Counted from the first letter of the stretch, positions 8,336-17,070 are shown. The stretch is 64,000 nucleotides of DNA from Amycolatopsis albispora (GCF_003312875.1 NZ_CP015163.1:4464001-4528000), one strand, 5' to 3'. Notes: generated by a model not told the origin, from the sequence alone. Numbers and translations: made by a program.

Positions 8336-9369
8336 ACGCGCTCCAAAACCCCGGCGAGCTGCCTCGCGGTGTGGTCCCACAGGGCCAACATGCTTCTGCG
8401 GGCAAAAGCCGCTTCGCGCAGATGTTCGCGCAGGTCAGCGTCGGTGAGCCAGGCGCGGAGAGCCTTCGCGAGCGCGTCCGGTTCGGGTGGCGCGAGCAGG
8501 CCGGGCACGGTGCCGTCCGGCGCTCTGCCGAGCGTGTCGGGCAGCGCGTCCACGTCGGTCGTGAGCACGGGAATGCCGCGGGCGAGCGCTTCGGTGACCA
8601 CCATGCCGAACGTCTCCGCGCGGGAGGTGAGCACCACCAGGTCCGCCCGATCGAACTCGGCGTCCAGATCCGCCCCCGATCGCGGGCCGGGGAGTTCGAT
8701 CCGTTCACCGAGACCGCTCGCGGCGGCCAATTCCGCCACCTCGGTGACGTAGGCGGGATTGCGGTCCAGCGTGCCGACGCAACGGCAGTGCCAGTCCAGG
8801 CCGTCGAGTTCCGCCAGCGCCCTGAACAGCAGGTCCTGTCCCTTGCGCGGGGTCACCGCGGCCGGGCAGAGCAACTGCCGCACACCGTCGGTGCCCGAAG
8901 CGACCGGGGCGGGATCGGTGCCCGGCGGCACCGCGTGGACGTGGCCGAGCCCGTGGTGCGCGGCCAGCTGCCCGGCCGCCCATTCGCTGGTCGCCACCAC
9001 CGCGCCGACCTCGTGCAGCGTGGTGCGTTCAAGCCGGTCCAGCGCGGGGCGCTCGACGACCAGCGGCAGGTGCACCAGCACCACCAGCCGCAACCGGCCG
9101 GCGTGCGCGGTGACGATCTCCGGCACGCCTGCCGCGACCAGGCCGTCAAGCAGCACCAGCGCACCCGCGGGCAGGCCGGTGAGCAGCGCGGCCAGCCGGT
9201 CGCACGCGACGTCGTCCGGCTCCGGCCAGCTCCCGTCGATCGCGGTTTCCCGCACCTGCCAGCCCAGCGCGCGCAGGCCGTCGCACACGCGGCGGTCGTA
9301 GGTGTTGCCGCCGCTCGGCACCCGCGGATCGGCCACGTCGCCCGGCAGCACAACGTGCAGCACGCTCAC
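8332..9369 (-). CDS. GT4-family glycosyltransferase
   Basis: The 345-residue protein has the GT-B fold typical of family GT4. An N-terminal acceptor domain contains the glycine-rich [10 protein letters not shown] near residue 19. The C-terminal nucleotide-sugar domain contains TPRKGQDLL near 173 and the donor-binding [17 protein letters not shown] with the E-x7-E pattern around 249-265. Members are retaining transferases using UDP-, GDP- or ADP-sugars. There is no signal peptide and no membrane helix, so it is probably cytosolic or peripheral. It is coupled at both ends (ATGA with the pterin-synthase homologue upstream and the methyltransferase downstream), so the final product of the locus is probably glycosylated (inference). 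Confidence 0.85.
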   Translation of the reverse strand: MSVLHVVLPGDVADPRVPSGGNTYDRRVCDGLRALGWQVRETAIDGSWPEPDDVACDRLAALLTGLPAGALVLLDGLVAAGVPEIVTAHAGRLRLVVLVHLPLVVERPALDRLERTTLHEVGAVVATSEWAAGQLAAHHGLGHVHAVPPGTDPAPVASGTDGVRQLLCPAAVTPRKGQDLLFRALAELDGLDWHCRCVGTLDRNPAYVTEVAELAAASGLGERIELPGPRSGADLDAEFDRADLVVLTSRAETFGMVVTEALARGIPVLTTDVDALPDTLGRAPDGTVPGLLAPPEPDALAKALRAWLTDADLREHLREAAFARRSMLALWDHTARQLAGVLERV

Positions 9370-9764
9370 AGCGAACGCTCGTAGCTCGCCCAGGCCACAT
9401 GGGATTCGTGCAGGGTGACGGTGATCCCGGCGAGCCCGCGCGCGCCCTCGCCCAGCTCACCCGCGTGCACCTTGTCCGCGAGACGGTCGGCGATCACCTT
9501 CGCCAGGAACTCGGTGGAGGTGTTGGTCCCGGCGAACTCCGGCACGTCGTCAAGATTGCGGTAGTTGAGCTCACCGAGCACGGCGGACAGCTGCTCGGTG
9601 GCCAGTCCGATGTCCACGACGATGTTGTCGGAGTCCAGTTCGGACCGCCGGAAGGTCGCGTCCACCACGAAGGTGGCGCCGTGCAGCTGCTGTGCCGGGC
9701 CGAAGACCTCACCCCGGAAGCTGTGGGCGACCATGATGTGACCGCGGACGTTCACACTGAACAA
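9366..9764 (-). CDS. 6-pyruvoyltetrahydropterin synthase/QueD homologue, catalytically degenerate
   Basis: The 132-residue protein has the size and pattern of the T-fold PTPS/QueD family. The pterin-anchoring Glu is kept as Glu120 ([11 protein letters not shown]). The zinc site is not: the motif HGH reads HGA (His28, Ala30). The catalytic Cys position of QueD is Ala24, and the Asp-His dyad is replaced by Asn67-Tyr68 (LNYRNLDD). The known S. coelicolor homologue SCO6650 likewise lacks zinc and the catalytic triad yet keeps pterin-binding residues. The protein therefore probably binds a pterin-like molecule without doing the PTPS reaction. It is coupled to the glycosyltransferase by ATGA and lies 3 nt after the dehydrogenase gene. 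Confidence 0.85.
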   Translation of the reverse strand: MFSVNVRGHIMVAHSFRGEVFGPAQQLHGATFVVDATFRRSELDSDNIVVDIGLATEQLSAVLGELNYRNLDDVPEFAGTNTSTEFLAKVIADRLADKVHAGELGEGARGLAGITVTLHESHVAWASYERSL

Positions 9765-9767
9765 GGC

Positions 9768-10733
9768 TCACTCTCCTGGGTAGACGATGCGGTGGCACAA
9801 CGCCGGCAGCGCACCGCCGGCCAGCCGGGGCAGCACCTCGGGCAACTCGCCGAACGGGCTTTCCCCGGTGATCAGGGCGTCGAACCGCTGGTCGGCGAGC
9901 AGGTCCATCGCCAGCGCCATGCGGTCCGCGTGGGATTTGCGGGTGGCCGGGGACACCACGCCGACCTGGCTGCCGCGGATGGTGAGCCGCCGTGAATGGA
10001 AGAACTCGCCGAGTGGCAGGGAAATCCGCTTGTCGCCGTACCAACTCAGCTCAACGACCACCCCGTCGGTGGTGAGCAGTTCGAGCGAGCGCACCAGGCC
10101 GCTTTCGGTGGTGCTGGCGTGGATCACCAGGTCGCGGTCGTGCTCGGCTTCGTCCGGCGTGGCGAAGCCGACGCCCAGCGCGTCGGCCACGCTCGCCCGC
10201 GCGGGATCGGCGTCGACGAGCTGCACGCGCGCGCCGGGGAAACCGGCCAGGATCGCGGCCACCGCACAGCCGACCATGCCGCCGCCGACCACGGTGATCC
10301 GGTCGCCGAGCTTCGGCCCGGCGTCCCAGACCGCGTTGACCGCCGTCTCCACGGTGCCCGCGAGGATCGCGCGGGCGGGCGGGACGGTGTCCGGCACCGG
10401 GGTCACCGCGGTCGCCGGGACCACGTAGGCCGTCTGGTGGGGGTAGAGGCAGAAAACGGTCCGGCCGCGCAGTTCGGCCGGGCCCTGCTCGACCACGCCG
10501 ACGTTGAGGTAGCCGTACTTCACCGGGCCGGGAAAATCGCCATCCTGGTAGGGAGCGCGCATCGTGTGGTGCTGGTTTTCCGGCACCTGACCGCGGAAAA
10601 CCAGCGTCTCGGTGCCGCGGCTGACGCCGGTGTAGCGCGTGCGGACGAGCACCTCGCCTTCACCGGGAGCGGGCACCTCGACCGGCCGGAGTTCACCCTG
10701 ACCTGGGGCGCGAAGCCAGAAGGCGTGGGGCAT
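9768..10733 (-). CDS. MDR-superfamily dehydrogenase/reductase
   Basis: The 321-residue protein has a GroES-like N-terminal half and a Rossmann domain with VVGGGMVGCAV near residue 160. The catalytic zinc motif of true alcohol dehydrogenases (GHE and paired Cys/His) is missing. The corresponding region reads GVSRGTETLVFRG, resembling BchC-like members. It is therefore likely an NAD(P)-dependent reductase without catalytic zinc. A much longer open frame extends upstream but has no ribosome site. ATG 10733 has GGAGGG directly upstream and starts the real protein. It is the first gene of the seven-gene minus-strand operon, so the promoter should lie in the 259-nt divergent gap. Confidence 0.82.
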   Translation of the reverse strand: MPHAFWLRAPGQGELRPVEVPAPGEGEVLVRTRYTGVSRGTETLVFRGQVPENQHHTMRAPYQDGDFPGPVKYGYLNVGVVEQGPAELRGRTVFCLYPHQTAYVVPATAVTPVPDTVPPARAILAGTVETAVNAVWDAGPKLGDRITVVGGGMVGCAVAAILAGFPGARVQLVDADPARASVADALGVGFATPDEAEHDRDLVIHASTTESGLVRSLELLTTDGVVVELSWYGDKRISLPLGEFFHSRRLTIRGSQVGVVSPATRKSHADRMALAMDLLADQRFDALITGESPFGELPEVLPRLAGGALPALCHRIVYPGE

Positions 10734-10844
10734 TTCCCTCCTGCCGTGACGCGGGACGCGGAGATCGCCTCGCCAGGATAGGCCGGGGCGGGGTCCGCGC
10801 GCCGGAACGAAACCGGGGGCGCGTGCCTTCGTCGTCGGCCAGGT

Positions 10845-10897
10845 GTCACGAATGTGGCTTTCGAGACGCCAAACGTCTCGAAAGCCACATTCGTGAC
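10845..10897. repeat. 53-nt intergenic inverted repeat, copy 1 (24-5-24)
   Basis: Two 24-nt arms (outer GTCAC, core GAATGTGGCTTT, inner CGAGACG) surround the 5-nt loop CCAAA. The arms are perfectly complementary, and flanking T/A extends the pairing by 1 bp on each side. It lies in the divergent gap between the dehydrogenase and the CDP-alcohol phosphatidyltransferase genes. Neither gene ends there, so it cannot be serving as a transcription terminator for a neighbouring gene. Confidence 0.95.
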
Positions 10898-10992
10898 ACT
10901 CGGCTGGGCACTCGGGGTGCGCGGGTTCGGCTTGGCTTGAACCGGTTGGCGGTGTGTTACGTGGTCTGGGTGAGGGACTTAGGGAGGACCGG

Positions 10993-11784
10993 ATGCGCAC
11001 ACTGGGCCGGGAGGCGGCCTGCTGGCTGCTCGGGCAGGTCGCGGGGCTCACCGCGCTGGGGTGGGTGCTCGGGCTCGGGCCGGTGGGCTGGCTGGCCGGG
11101 GCCGCGTGGACCGCGGTGCTGTGGGGTGCGCTCGCGGCGGTCGTCGGGCGGCCGTGGGTGCTCGGGCCCGCGAACCGCGTCACGGTCGGGCGGGCCGGGC
11201 TGGTGGGTGCCGTGACGATGCTGGTGGCCGACGGGTCGTCCCATACCGCGCTGCTGGTCGCGCTCGCCTCGGTCGCGCTGGTGCTGGACGCGGTGGACGG
11301 CCGGGTCGCGCGACGCACCGGCACGGCCTCCGCGCTCGGCGCGCGGTTCGACATGGAGGTCGACGCCTTTCTGATCCTCGTGCTCAGCGTCGCCGCCGCT
11401 TCGGTGGCCGGGCCGTGGGTGCTGCTGATCGGCGCCATGCGGTACCTCTTCGTCGCCGCCGCGTGGTGGGCGCCGTGGCTGCGCGCGGACCTGCCGCCGA
11501 GCACGGCGCGCAAGGCGGTGTGCGCGGTGCAGGGTGTGACGCTGGTGGTGGTCACCGCGGACACGCTGCCGCTCGTGCTGTCCGTGCTCGTCGCCGCGGG
11601 CGCGCTCGCCAGCCTGCTGTGGTCGTTCGGCCGCGACATCGGGTGGCTGCGGGCGCATAAGCTCGGGGCATGGAGTTCCGCCGAGTGCGCACGCCGGACC
11701 ACGACGACCTCGTCACGGCCTGGCGCACGATCTCCGCACGGCTTGCCCCGACCCCGGTCCACGCGGGTGGCGACTTCCACCTGA
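10993..11784 (+). CDS. CDP-alcohol phosphatidyltransferase-family membrane protein
   Basis: The 263-residue protein has several hydrophobic segments and the family motif: DAVDGRVARRTGTASALG followed by ARFDMEVD, i.e. D-x2-D-G-x2-A-R-x8-G-x3-D-x3-D, near residues 100-125. The family transfers a phospho-alcohol group from a CDP-activated donor to an alcohol, usually in phospholipid or phosphodiester-lipid synthesis. Start ATG 10993 has GGAGG 5 nt upstream. Its last 115 nt overlap the next gene in a different frame. The resulting tail (after FGRDIGWLRAH) is Arg/Ser/Thr-rich and unlike the family, so the natural C-terminus may have been extended by a lost stop or a frameshift. Confidence 0.8.
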   Translation: MRTLGREAACWLLGQVAGLTALGWVLGLGPVGWLAGAAWTAVLWGALAAVVGRPWVLGPANRVTVGRAGLVGAVTMLVADGSSHTALLVALASVALVLDAVDGRVARRTGTASALGARFDMEVDAFLILVLSVAAASVAGPWVLLIGAMRYLFVAAAWWAPWLRADLPPSTARKAVCAVQGVTLVVVTADTLPLVLSVLVAAGALASLLWSFGRDIGWLRAHKLGAWSSAECARRTTTTSSRPGARSPHGLPRPRSTRVATST

Positions 11785-12596
11785 AGCTCGAATCCTTCCA
11801 GCCGACCGGCGCGTTCAAGATCCGCGGCGCGCTCAACGCGCTGAGCACGCTGCCGCCGGACGTCGTGCCGGTCACCGCTTCCGCGGGCAACCACGGTCTC
11901 GGTGTCGCCCACGCGGCTCGCCTGCTCGGCCGCCGCGCCACCGTGGTGGTGCCCGGCAACGCCTCCCCCGCCAAGGTCGCCGCCCTTCGCGCCACCGGTA
12001 TCGACCTGGTCGAGGTCGGCACCTCCTACGACGACGCGGAACGGCACGCGCTGGGGCTCACCGGCGCCTACTACCTCTCGCCCTACAACGACCCGGCGGT
12101 CATCGCGGGCCAGGGCACGATCGGCTTCGAACTGCGCGAGCAGGTACCCGGCCCGCTGACCGTGGTGTGCGCCGTCGGCGGTGGCGGGCTGGCCGCCGGG
12201 CTCGGGTTGTGGGCCTCGAGGCACGAGGACATCCGCGTCATCGGGGTGGAAGCCGCCGAATCGACCGCCGTTTCCGCCGCTGTGCGCGCGGGCCGCGTGG
12301 TCGACGTCCCGATCGGCGAGACGATCGCCGACGGCGTGGCCGGTGGCGTCGAACCCGGTTCGGTGACCATCGGCCTGATCGCCACGCACGTGCACGAACT
12401 GCTCACCGTGACGGAAACCGAAATCCGCGCGGCAATGCGGTACCTGCTCACCGAACGCGGTGTGGTGGCCGAGGGCGCCGGCGCGCTGCCGGTCGCCGCT
12501 TTGCTTGCGGGCAAAGGGAAAACGCACGGCACGACGGTCGCGGTGGTGTCCGGTCGCAATATCACCTTGCCCGCGTTGCTCGACGCCGTGCACTAA
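11670..12596 (+). CDS. Threonine/serine dehydratase-like PLP enzyme (fold type II)
   Basis: The 308-residue protein carries the PLP lysine in SFQPTGAFKIRGA (Lys50), SAGNHG at 71-76 and the phosphate-binding AVGGGGLAAG near 168-177. These are classic for threonine/serine dehydratases and related beta-eliminases. There is no ACT regulatory domain, so it is a catabolic or specialised form rather than IlvA. The start at ATG 11670 has only a weak GGGG nearby and sits inside the 3' end of the preceding gene (115-nt overlap). It is followed by a 168-nt gap. Confidence 0.82.
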   Translation: MEFRRVRTPDHDDLVTAWRTISARLAPTPVHAGGDFHLKLESFQPTGAFKIRGALNALSTLPPDVVPVTASAGNHGLGVAHAARLLGRRATVVVPGNASPAKVAALRATGIDLVEVGTSYDDAERHALGLTGAYYLSPYNDPAVIAGQGTIGFELREQVPGPLTVVCAVGGGGLAAGLGLWASRHEDIRVIGVEAAESTAVSAAVRAGRVVDVPIGETIADGVAGGVEPGSVTIGLIATHVHELLTVTETEIRAAMRYLLTERGVVAEGAGALPVAALLAGKGKTHGTTVAVVSGRNITLPALLDAVH

Positions 12597-12764
12597 TCCA
12601 AGGCAACAAAGCTTGGCGCGCGCTGAGCCCCTGCCGTCCAGCGGTAAGGGGGGAAACCGGTGCGCAATTAGGGGGTTGGGGACGCGCTACCCGGCTGGCA
12701 CAGTAATTCACGGGCCGTTTCACCCAGCACGCATTTCGACCTCCTTGGAAGGAAACGAGAGGCG

Positions 12765-14012
12765 ATGCCCAGAACTCCCGATGCGACGACGATTCCGGCC
12801 GCTGCCGCACCCATTTCACTGAGCACCACTACGGTGGACATCGTGGTGCCCGTGTACAACGAGGAACGCGCGCTCACCGGCACGGTCGAAGTGCTGCGCG
12901 CCTACCTCCGCGAGAACTTCCCGTACGACTGGACCATCACGGTGATGGACAACGGCAGCGAGGACGGCACGCTCGAAGTGGCCAACGCCTTGGCGCACAA
13001 CGACGAACGCGTCCGCGTGCGGCACCTCGACGTGGCGGGCCGCGGCCGCGCGCTGCGCGAGGCCTGGGGCGCCAGCGACGCGGACGTGGTGGTGTACATG
13101 GACGCCGACCTGTCCACCGGGCTCGACGCGCTCCTGCCACTGGTCGCCCCGCTGGCGAACGGCCACTCGGACATCGCGATCGGCTCACGCCACGCGCCCG
13201 GCTCGCGGACCATCCGCGGCCTGCAGCGCGAGTTCATCTCCCGCTCCTACAACGCGTTGATCCGGCTGACGCACGGCGCCCGGTTCCGCGACGCGCAGTG
13301 CGGGTTCAAGGCCGCGCGCGCCGACATCATCCGGCCGCTGCTGCACCACGTGCACGACGACGGCTGGTTCTTCGACACCGAGCTGCTGCTGCTCGCCGAG
13401 CACAACGGCCTGCGTGTGCACGAAGTGCCGGTGGACTGGATCGAGGACGTGGACACCAGGGTGGAGGTGACCAGCACCGCCTGGCACGACATCCGCGGGC
13501 TGATCAGGGTGGCCAGGGCCAAGGCACGCGGCACCGCCCGCGTGGCCGAGCTGCCGCGGCGGCCCGACCCGAAGCCGATCCACCCCGACCCGGTGCTCGG
13601 CGGGAACACCGGCGCGCTTTCCTGGCAATTGCTCTCGTTCGCCATTGTCGGCGCCATTTCCACGGTCGCGACGCTGACCCTGTACGCGATTTTCCGGGAA
13701 TGGCTGCCGCTGCTGCTCGCCAATTTGGCGGCACTGGTGCTGACCACGTTGTTCAACACCGAGGCGAATCGCCGCTACACCTTCGCCGGGCGGCGGCATT
13801 CCACCGGGCGGGTGCATTTCCAGGGGATCATCGTGTTCGCGCTGTACTACGGGTTCACCTCGGGCGCGTTGCTGCTGTTGCACTGGCTGGCCCCGGACGC
13901 CTCGCGCGCGCTGGAGCTGGCCGTGCTGCTGGTGTCGTCGGTTCTCGGCACCACCGGGCGGTTCCTGTTGCTGCGCAACTGGGTCTTCCGCCGGAAGGAG
14001 GCCGTCGAATGA
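12765..14012 (+). CDS. Bifunctional GT2 glycosyltransferase / GtrA-like membrane protein
   Basis: The 415-residue fusion begins with a DPM1-like GT2 domain (about 22-255): VVPVYNEE, DNGSEDGT and the metal-binding MDADLS (Asp113/Asp115). It continues into a GtrA-type domain (about 270-410) with four hydrophobic helices and the typical FNTEANRRYTF. Such fusions make polyprenyl-phosphate sugars and present them to membrane glycosyltransferases. The next gene encodes a GT39/ArnT-like enzyme and overlaps by ATGA, which fits a donor-and-transferase pair for envelope glycan or protein glycosylation. ATG 12765 was chosen over later Met codons because it begins the open frame just after a purine-rich GGAAACGAGAGG. 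Confidence 0.88.
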   Translation: MPRTPDATTIPAAAAPISLSTTTVDIVVPVYNEERALTGTVEVLRAYLRENFPYDWTITVMDNGSEDGTLEVANALAHNDERVRVRHLDVAGRGRALREAWGASDADVVVYMDADLSTGLDALLPLVAPLANGHSDIAIGSRHAPGSRTIRGLQREFISRSYNALIRLTHGARFRDAQCGFKAARADIIRPLLHHVHDDGWFFDTELLLLAEHNGLRVHEVPVDWIEDVDTRVEVTSTAWHDIRGLIRVARAKARGTARVAELPRRPDPKPIHPDPVLGGNTGALSWQLLSFAIVGAISTVATLTLYAIFREWLPLLLANLAALVLTTLFNTEANRRYTFAGRRHSTGRVHFQGIIVFALYYGFTSGALLLLHWLAPDASRALELAVLLVSSVLGTTGRFLLLRNWVFRRKEAVE

Positions 14013-15865
14013 CCGCGCTGGCCACCGGCGAAACCACGCGCACCCGCTGGCCGGTCTGGGCGCTGACCGGGATCTGCCTGCTCGCCGCGCTGCTCTACGC
14101 CTGGGGCTTCACCTCGGGCAGCTGGGGCAACACGTACTACAGCGCGGGCGTGAAGGCGATGTCGTCCGGCTTCACCAACTTCCTCTTCGGCGCCTACGAC
14201 CCGGCGGGCGCGGTGTCGGTGGACAAGCCGCCGATGTCGTTGTGGCCGCAGGTGGTCTCGGTGTGGCTCTTCGGTTACCACGGCTGGGCCGTCCTGCTGC
14301 CGCAGGTGCTCACCGGGGCCGCCGCGGTGTTCCTGCTGCACCGGACCGTGCGCCGCTGGGCCGGTGAACCGGCCGCGCTGCTGGCCGCGCTGCTGCTCGC
14401 ACTCACCCCGATCACCGTCGCGGTGAACCAGGTGAACCTGCCGGACACGCTGCTGGTGCTGCTGCTGGTCGCCGCCGCGTACGCGCTCACGCGTGCCATC
14501 GAAACCGGGCGGCACACCGGATGGCTGCTGTGGTCGGCTTTTTTCGTCGGCTGCGCGTTCACCACGAAGATGCTGCAGGCGTGGATCGTGGTGCCCGGCA
14601 TGGCCGCGGCGTTCCTGGTCGGGGCGACCGGCCCGGTCCGGCGCAAGCTGCTCGACCTGCTCGCCGCCGGGCTGGTGTTGTTCGTGGCGTCGTTCTGGTG
14701 GCCCGCGCTGCGTGACTGGTGGCCTGGGGAAAAGCCGTACATGGCCAGCACCGCCGACGGCACCGCGATGGACCTGATCTTCGGTTACAACGGGTTCGGG
14801 CGGTTGTTCGGCGCGGAGGGCGGTGCCGCGGTCGCCGCGCAGCCCGGCGGTGGCAACGTCGGCGTGGCCGGTGGGGCTTCCGGCATCACGCGCATGTTCG
14901 GGGCGGCCGGTGGCGGGCAGATCTCGTGGCTGCTGCCGCTGGCGCTGCTCGCGCTGGTGCTCGCCGTGCTCGGGTTCCGCCGCGCCGGACGCGAGTGGCG
15001 CGCGGGCTGGGTGTTGTGGGGCAGCTGGCTGCTGCTGGCCGGACTCCTGTTCAGCTTCGCGCAGGGCGTGCTGCACCCGTACACCTCGACCATGCTCGCG
15101 CCGGCCGTGGCCGCGTTGTGCGCCGCCGGATTTGTGCTGCTGTGGCGGAAATACCGCGGTGACACGGCCGCGTGGGTGCTGCTGCCGCTGGCCGTGGCCG
15201 GAACCGCGGCCTGGGCGTGGGTGGTGATCTCCCGCAACCTCGCGTGGCACGGGTGGCTGCGCTGGGCCGTGGTGGTCGTCGCGGCGGCGGCCGTGGTCGC
15301 GCTGGTCGCCGCGAAGCAACGACCCGAGCTGCGCAAGCCCGCGCTGGGCCTCGGCCTGGCCGCGGTGGTGCTCGCGCCCGCGGTGTGGTCGGCCGGAACC
15401 GCGCTGGACGGCAACCGGATCGGCGTGCTGCCGTCGGCGGGTCCGCTCAGCGAGCTCTTCGCCAAGCTCAAGGGCAGCCCCGGCGGCTTCGGTGGCCTGC
15501 TCACCGCGGACCTCAGCCCGGAGAACCGGCGGATCCTGGCCTACGCCAAGGAAAACGGCGGCGGCGCGGAAATCGTGCTGGCGGTGGAACGCGGTTCGAC
15601 GGCCACCTCGCCGTTCCTCATCCACACCGACGAGACCGTGGTCGGGCTCGGCGGCTACGCCGGTGCCGACCCGGCGCCCTCGGTCGCGCAGCTCGCGGAC
15701 TGGGTGGACCGGGGCAGGCTGCGGTTCGTGCTGAGCAGCCTCGGGCAGGGGCCGAGCGCGCCCGCCCAGCAGGAGCGCGCCGCCTGGCTGGACCAGCGGT
15801 GCGTGCCGGTCGACCCCGCGGCCTACGGCGGCCAGCCCGCCCAGAAGTTGTTCAGCTGCGGCTGA
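14009..15865 (+). CDS. GT39/ArnT-like polyprenyl-phosphate-sugar glycosyltransferase
   Basis: The 618-residue integral membrane protein has about 11-12 helices in the first 480 residues and a soluble C-terminal domain. The early loop holds the acidic GAYDPAGAVSVDKPPMSLWPQ, matching the 'SVDKPP' motif of actinobacterial PMT/ArnT-like transferases, and a further GEKPYMAS stretch. A Gly/Ala-rich extracytoplasmic loop lies near residue 270 (EGGAAVAAQPGGGNVG). Start ATG 14009 overlaps the upstream stop and has GGAAGGAG. It probably uses the lipid-linked sugar made by the GT2-GtrA protein. The acceptor is unknown. Confidence 0.85.
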   Translation: MTALATGETTRTRWPVWALTGICLLAALLYAWGFTSGSWGNTYYSAGVKAMSSGFTNFLFGAYDPAGAVSVDKPPMSLWPQVVSVWLFGYHGWAVLLPQVLTGAAAVFLLHRTVRRWAGEPAALLAALLLALTPITVAVNQVNLPDTLLVLLLVAAAYALTRAIETGRHTGWLLWSAFFVGCAFTTKMLQAWIVVPGMAAAFLVGATGPVRRKLLDLLAAGLVLFVASFWWPALRDWWPGEKPYMASTADGTAMDLIFGYNGFGRLFGAEGGAAVAAQPGGGNVGVAGGASGITRMFGAAGGGQISWLLPLALLALVLAVLGFRRAGREWRAGWVLWGSWLLLAGLLFSFAQGVLHPYTSTMLAPAVAALCAAGFVLLWRKYRGDTAAWVLLPLAVAGTAAWAWVVISRNLAWHGWLRWAVVVVAAAAVVALVAAKQRPELRKPALGLGLAAVVLAPAVWSAGTALDGNRIGVLPSAGPLSELFAKLKGSPGGFGGLLTADLSPENRRILAYAKENGGGAEIVLAVERGSTATSPFLIHTDETVVGLGGYAGADPAPSVAQLADWVDRGRLRFVLSSLGQGPSAPAQQERAAWLDQRCVPVDPAAYGGQPAQKLFSCG

Positions 15866-15883
15866 GGCACCCAGGGAGGATCC

Positions 15884-16540
15884 ATGAGCAAGCCGGTCGC
15901 GCTGGCGGTGTTCGCCCATCCCGACGATGCCGAACTGGCCTGTTTCGGCACCTTCGCGGCGCTGCGTGCCCGCGGTTACGCGTTGTCGGTGCTCTCGCTC
16001 ACCGACGGCGCCAACAGCGACGTCGAACAGTCCTACCTCCGCCCGAAGGAGGCGAGGCTGGCCGCCGCGGTGCTCGGCGCCGAGCTGGTGGTGGAGGACT
16101 TCGAGGACGGCTCGCTGACCGCCGGGCGCGTGGTGTTCGACCGGATCGAGCAGCACATCCGCCGGGTGCGGCCGTCCGTCGTGCTGACCCACTACCCCGG
16201 CCCGCGTGAGCACCAGGACCACCAGGTGGTCGGCACGGTGGCGACCACGGTCGCCCACCGGGCCGCGCACGTCGGGCTGGTCCTGCAGGGTGAGCCGCCG
16301 GGGCAGGCGGACTCGTTCACCCCGCAGCTGTTCACCGACATCACCGCGCACATCGACCTGAAGCTGAAGGCCCTGGCCTGCTACAAGTCCGAAGCGGACA
16401 AGGGCTTCATGCACCGCGAGACCGTGCTGGACCGCGCCCGGTGGTGGGCGCGGCAAGCCGGCGCGGTGGAGAACGGCGTACCGCGTTACTACGAGGCGTT
16501 CGTGGTGTCGAAGGCGTTGCTGCCGGTGCTCGGGGTGTAG
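15884..16540 (+). CDS. PIG-L/LmbE-family zinc deacetylase
   Basis: The 218-residue protein has the zinc motif AHPDDAE at 11-17 and the downstream HQDH at 110-113. These define N-acetylglucosaminyl deacetylases of the PIG-L/MshB/LmbE family. It follows the GT39 gene by 18 nt with AGGGAGGA upstream, so it is probably in the same operon and deacetylates a GlcNAc-type sugar lipid or glycan made there. MshB (mycothiol) is a less likely identity because the context is envelope glycosylation. Its last 52 nt overlap the convergent DHFR-like gene. Confidence 0.88.
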   Translation: MSKPVALAVFAHPDDAELACFGTFAALRARGYALSVLSLTDGANSDVEQSYLRPKEARLAAAVLGAELVVEDFEDGSLTAGRVVFDRIEQHIRRVRPSVVLTHYPGPREHQDHQVVGTVATTVAHRAAHVGLVLQGEPPGQADSFTPQLFTDITAHIDLKLKALACYKSEADKGFMHRETVLDRARWWARQAGAVENGVPRYYEAFVVSKALLPVLGV

Positions 16541-17070
16541 CTGAGGATGAGCAGCCCGGTTTCGTGCACCTCGACGCCGTTGAAGCCGAACTTGTACTGC
16601 TGGCCGTCGCGGTAGAGCAGCTCACCGGGCGCGGCCTTGCCGGACAGCACCGGGTGCAGCCAGAACCGCACCTCGTCGAGCAGGCCGTGGTCCAGCATCA
16701 GCCGGGTCACCTGGCCGAAGCCGTACTGCAGCAGGTTCGTGCCCGACTCCTTGAGCTCGCGGATGCGCTCGGCCACGTGCTCGCTGATCACCTCGGTGTT
16801 CTGCCACTTCGGCTCGGTCAGCGTGGTCGAGACCACGTACTTCTTCATCAGGTTCAGGCGGGCGGGCGAACCGTCCTCTTCGGTCACCGACGGCCAGACT
16901 TCGGCGAAGCTCTCGTAGGTTTCGCGGCCCATGATCACCGCGTCGGCGGCGCGCTGCTGCGCGTCGGCGGCCCGGTTGGCCTCCTCGCCGAAGTAGTCCA
17001 TGTGCCAGTCCTGCATGTTGCTGATGTCACCGTCGAGGGTCAGGTACGTGGCGTTGACGATCTTGCCCAT
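16489..17070 (-). CDS. DHFR/RibD C-terminal-domain-like reductase
   Basis: The 193-residue protein of the dihydrofolate-reductase-like RibD_C family shows TYLTLDGDI, AVIMGRETYESFAEVWPS and a C-terminal LHPVLSGKAAPG. Such stand-alone proteins are numerous in actinomycetes, presumably NADPH-dependent, and their substrates are usually unknown. The long in-frame N-terminal extension was rejected: ATG 17070 has GGAG 8 nt upstream and starts the conserved domain. It ends 52 nt inside the convergent PIG-L gene. A relative with the same fold is encoded at 25615-26211. Confidence 0.82.
   Translation of the reverse strand: MGKIVNATYLTLDGDISNMQDWHMDYFGEEANRAADAQQRAADAVIMGRETYESFAEVWPSVTEEDGSPARLNLMKKYVVSTTLTEPKWQNTEVISEHVAERIRELKESGTNLLQYGFGQVTRLMLDHGLLDEVRFWLHPVLSGKAAPGELLYRDGQQYKFGFNGVEVHETGLLILSYTPSTGSNAFDTTNAS

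Noticed and set aside
10845..10897. The repeats as ordinary terminators
   Set aside because: Copies 1 and 7 lie in divergent gaps where no neighbouring gene ends. A terminator role may still hold for the convergent copies.
9768..12593. A very long minus-strand open frame of 941 codons
   Set aside because: Only the part from 10733 down encodes a dehydrogenase. The upstream part is antisense to the CDP-alcohol phosphatidyltransferase and dehydratase genes and is high-GC low-complexity.
13298..14008. Long plus-strand in-frame extension upstream of the GT39 gene
   Set aside because: It is a shadow of the GT2-GtrA gene. The ATG at 14009 has a ribosome site and overlaps the upstream stop.
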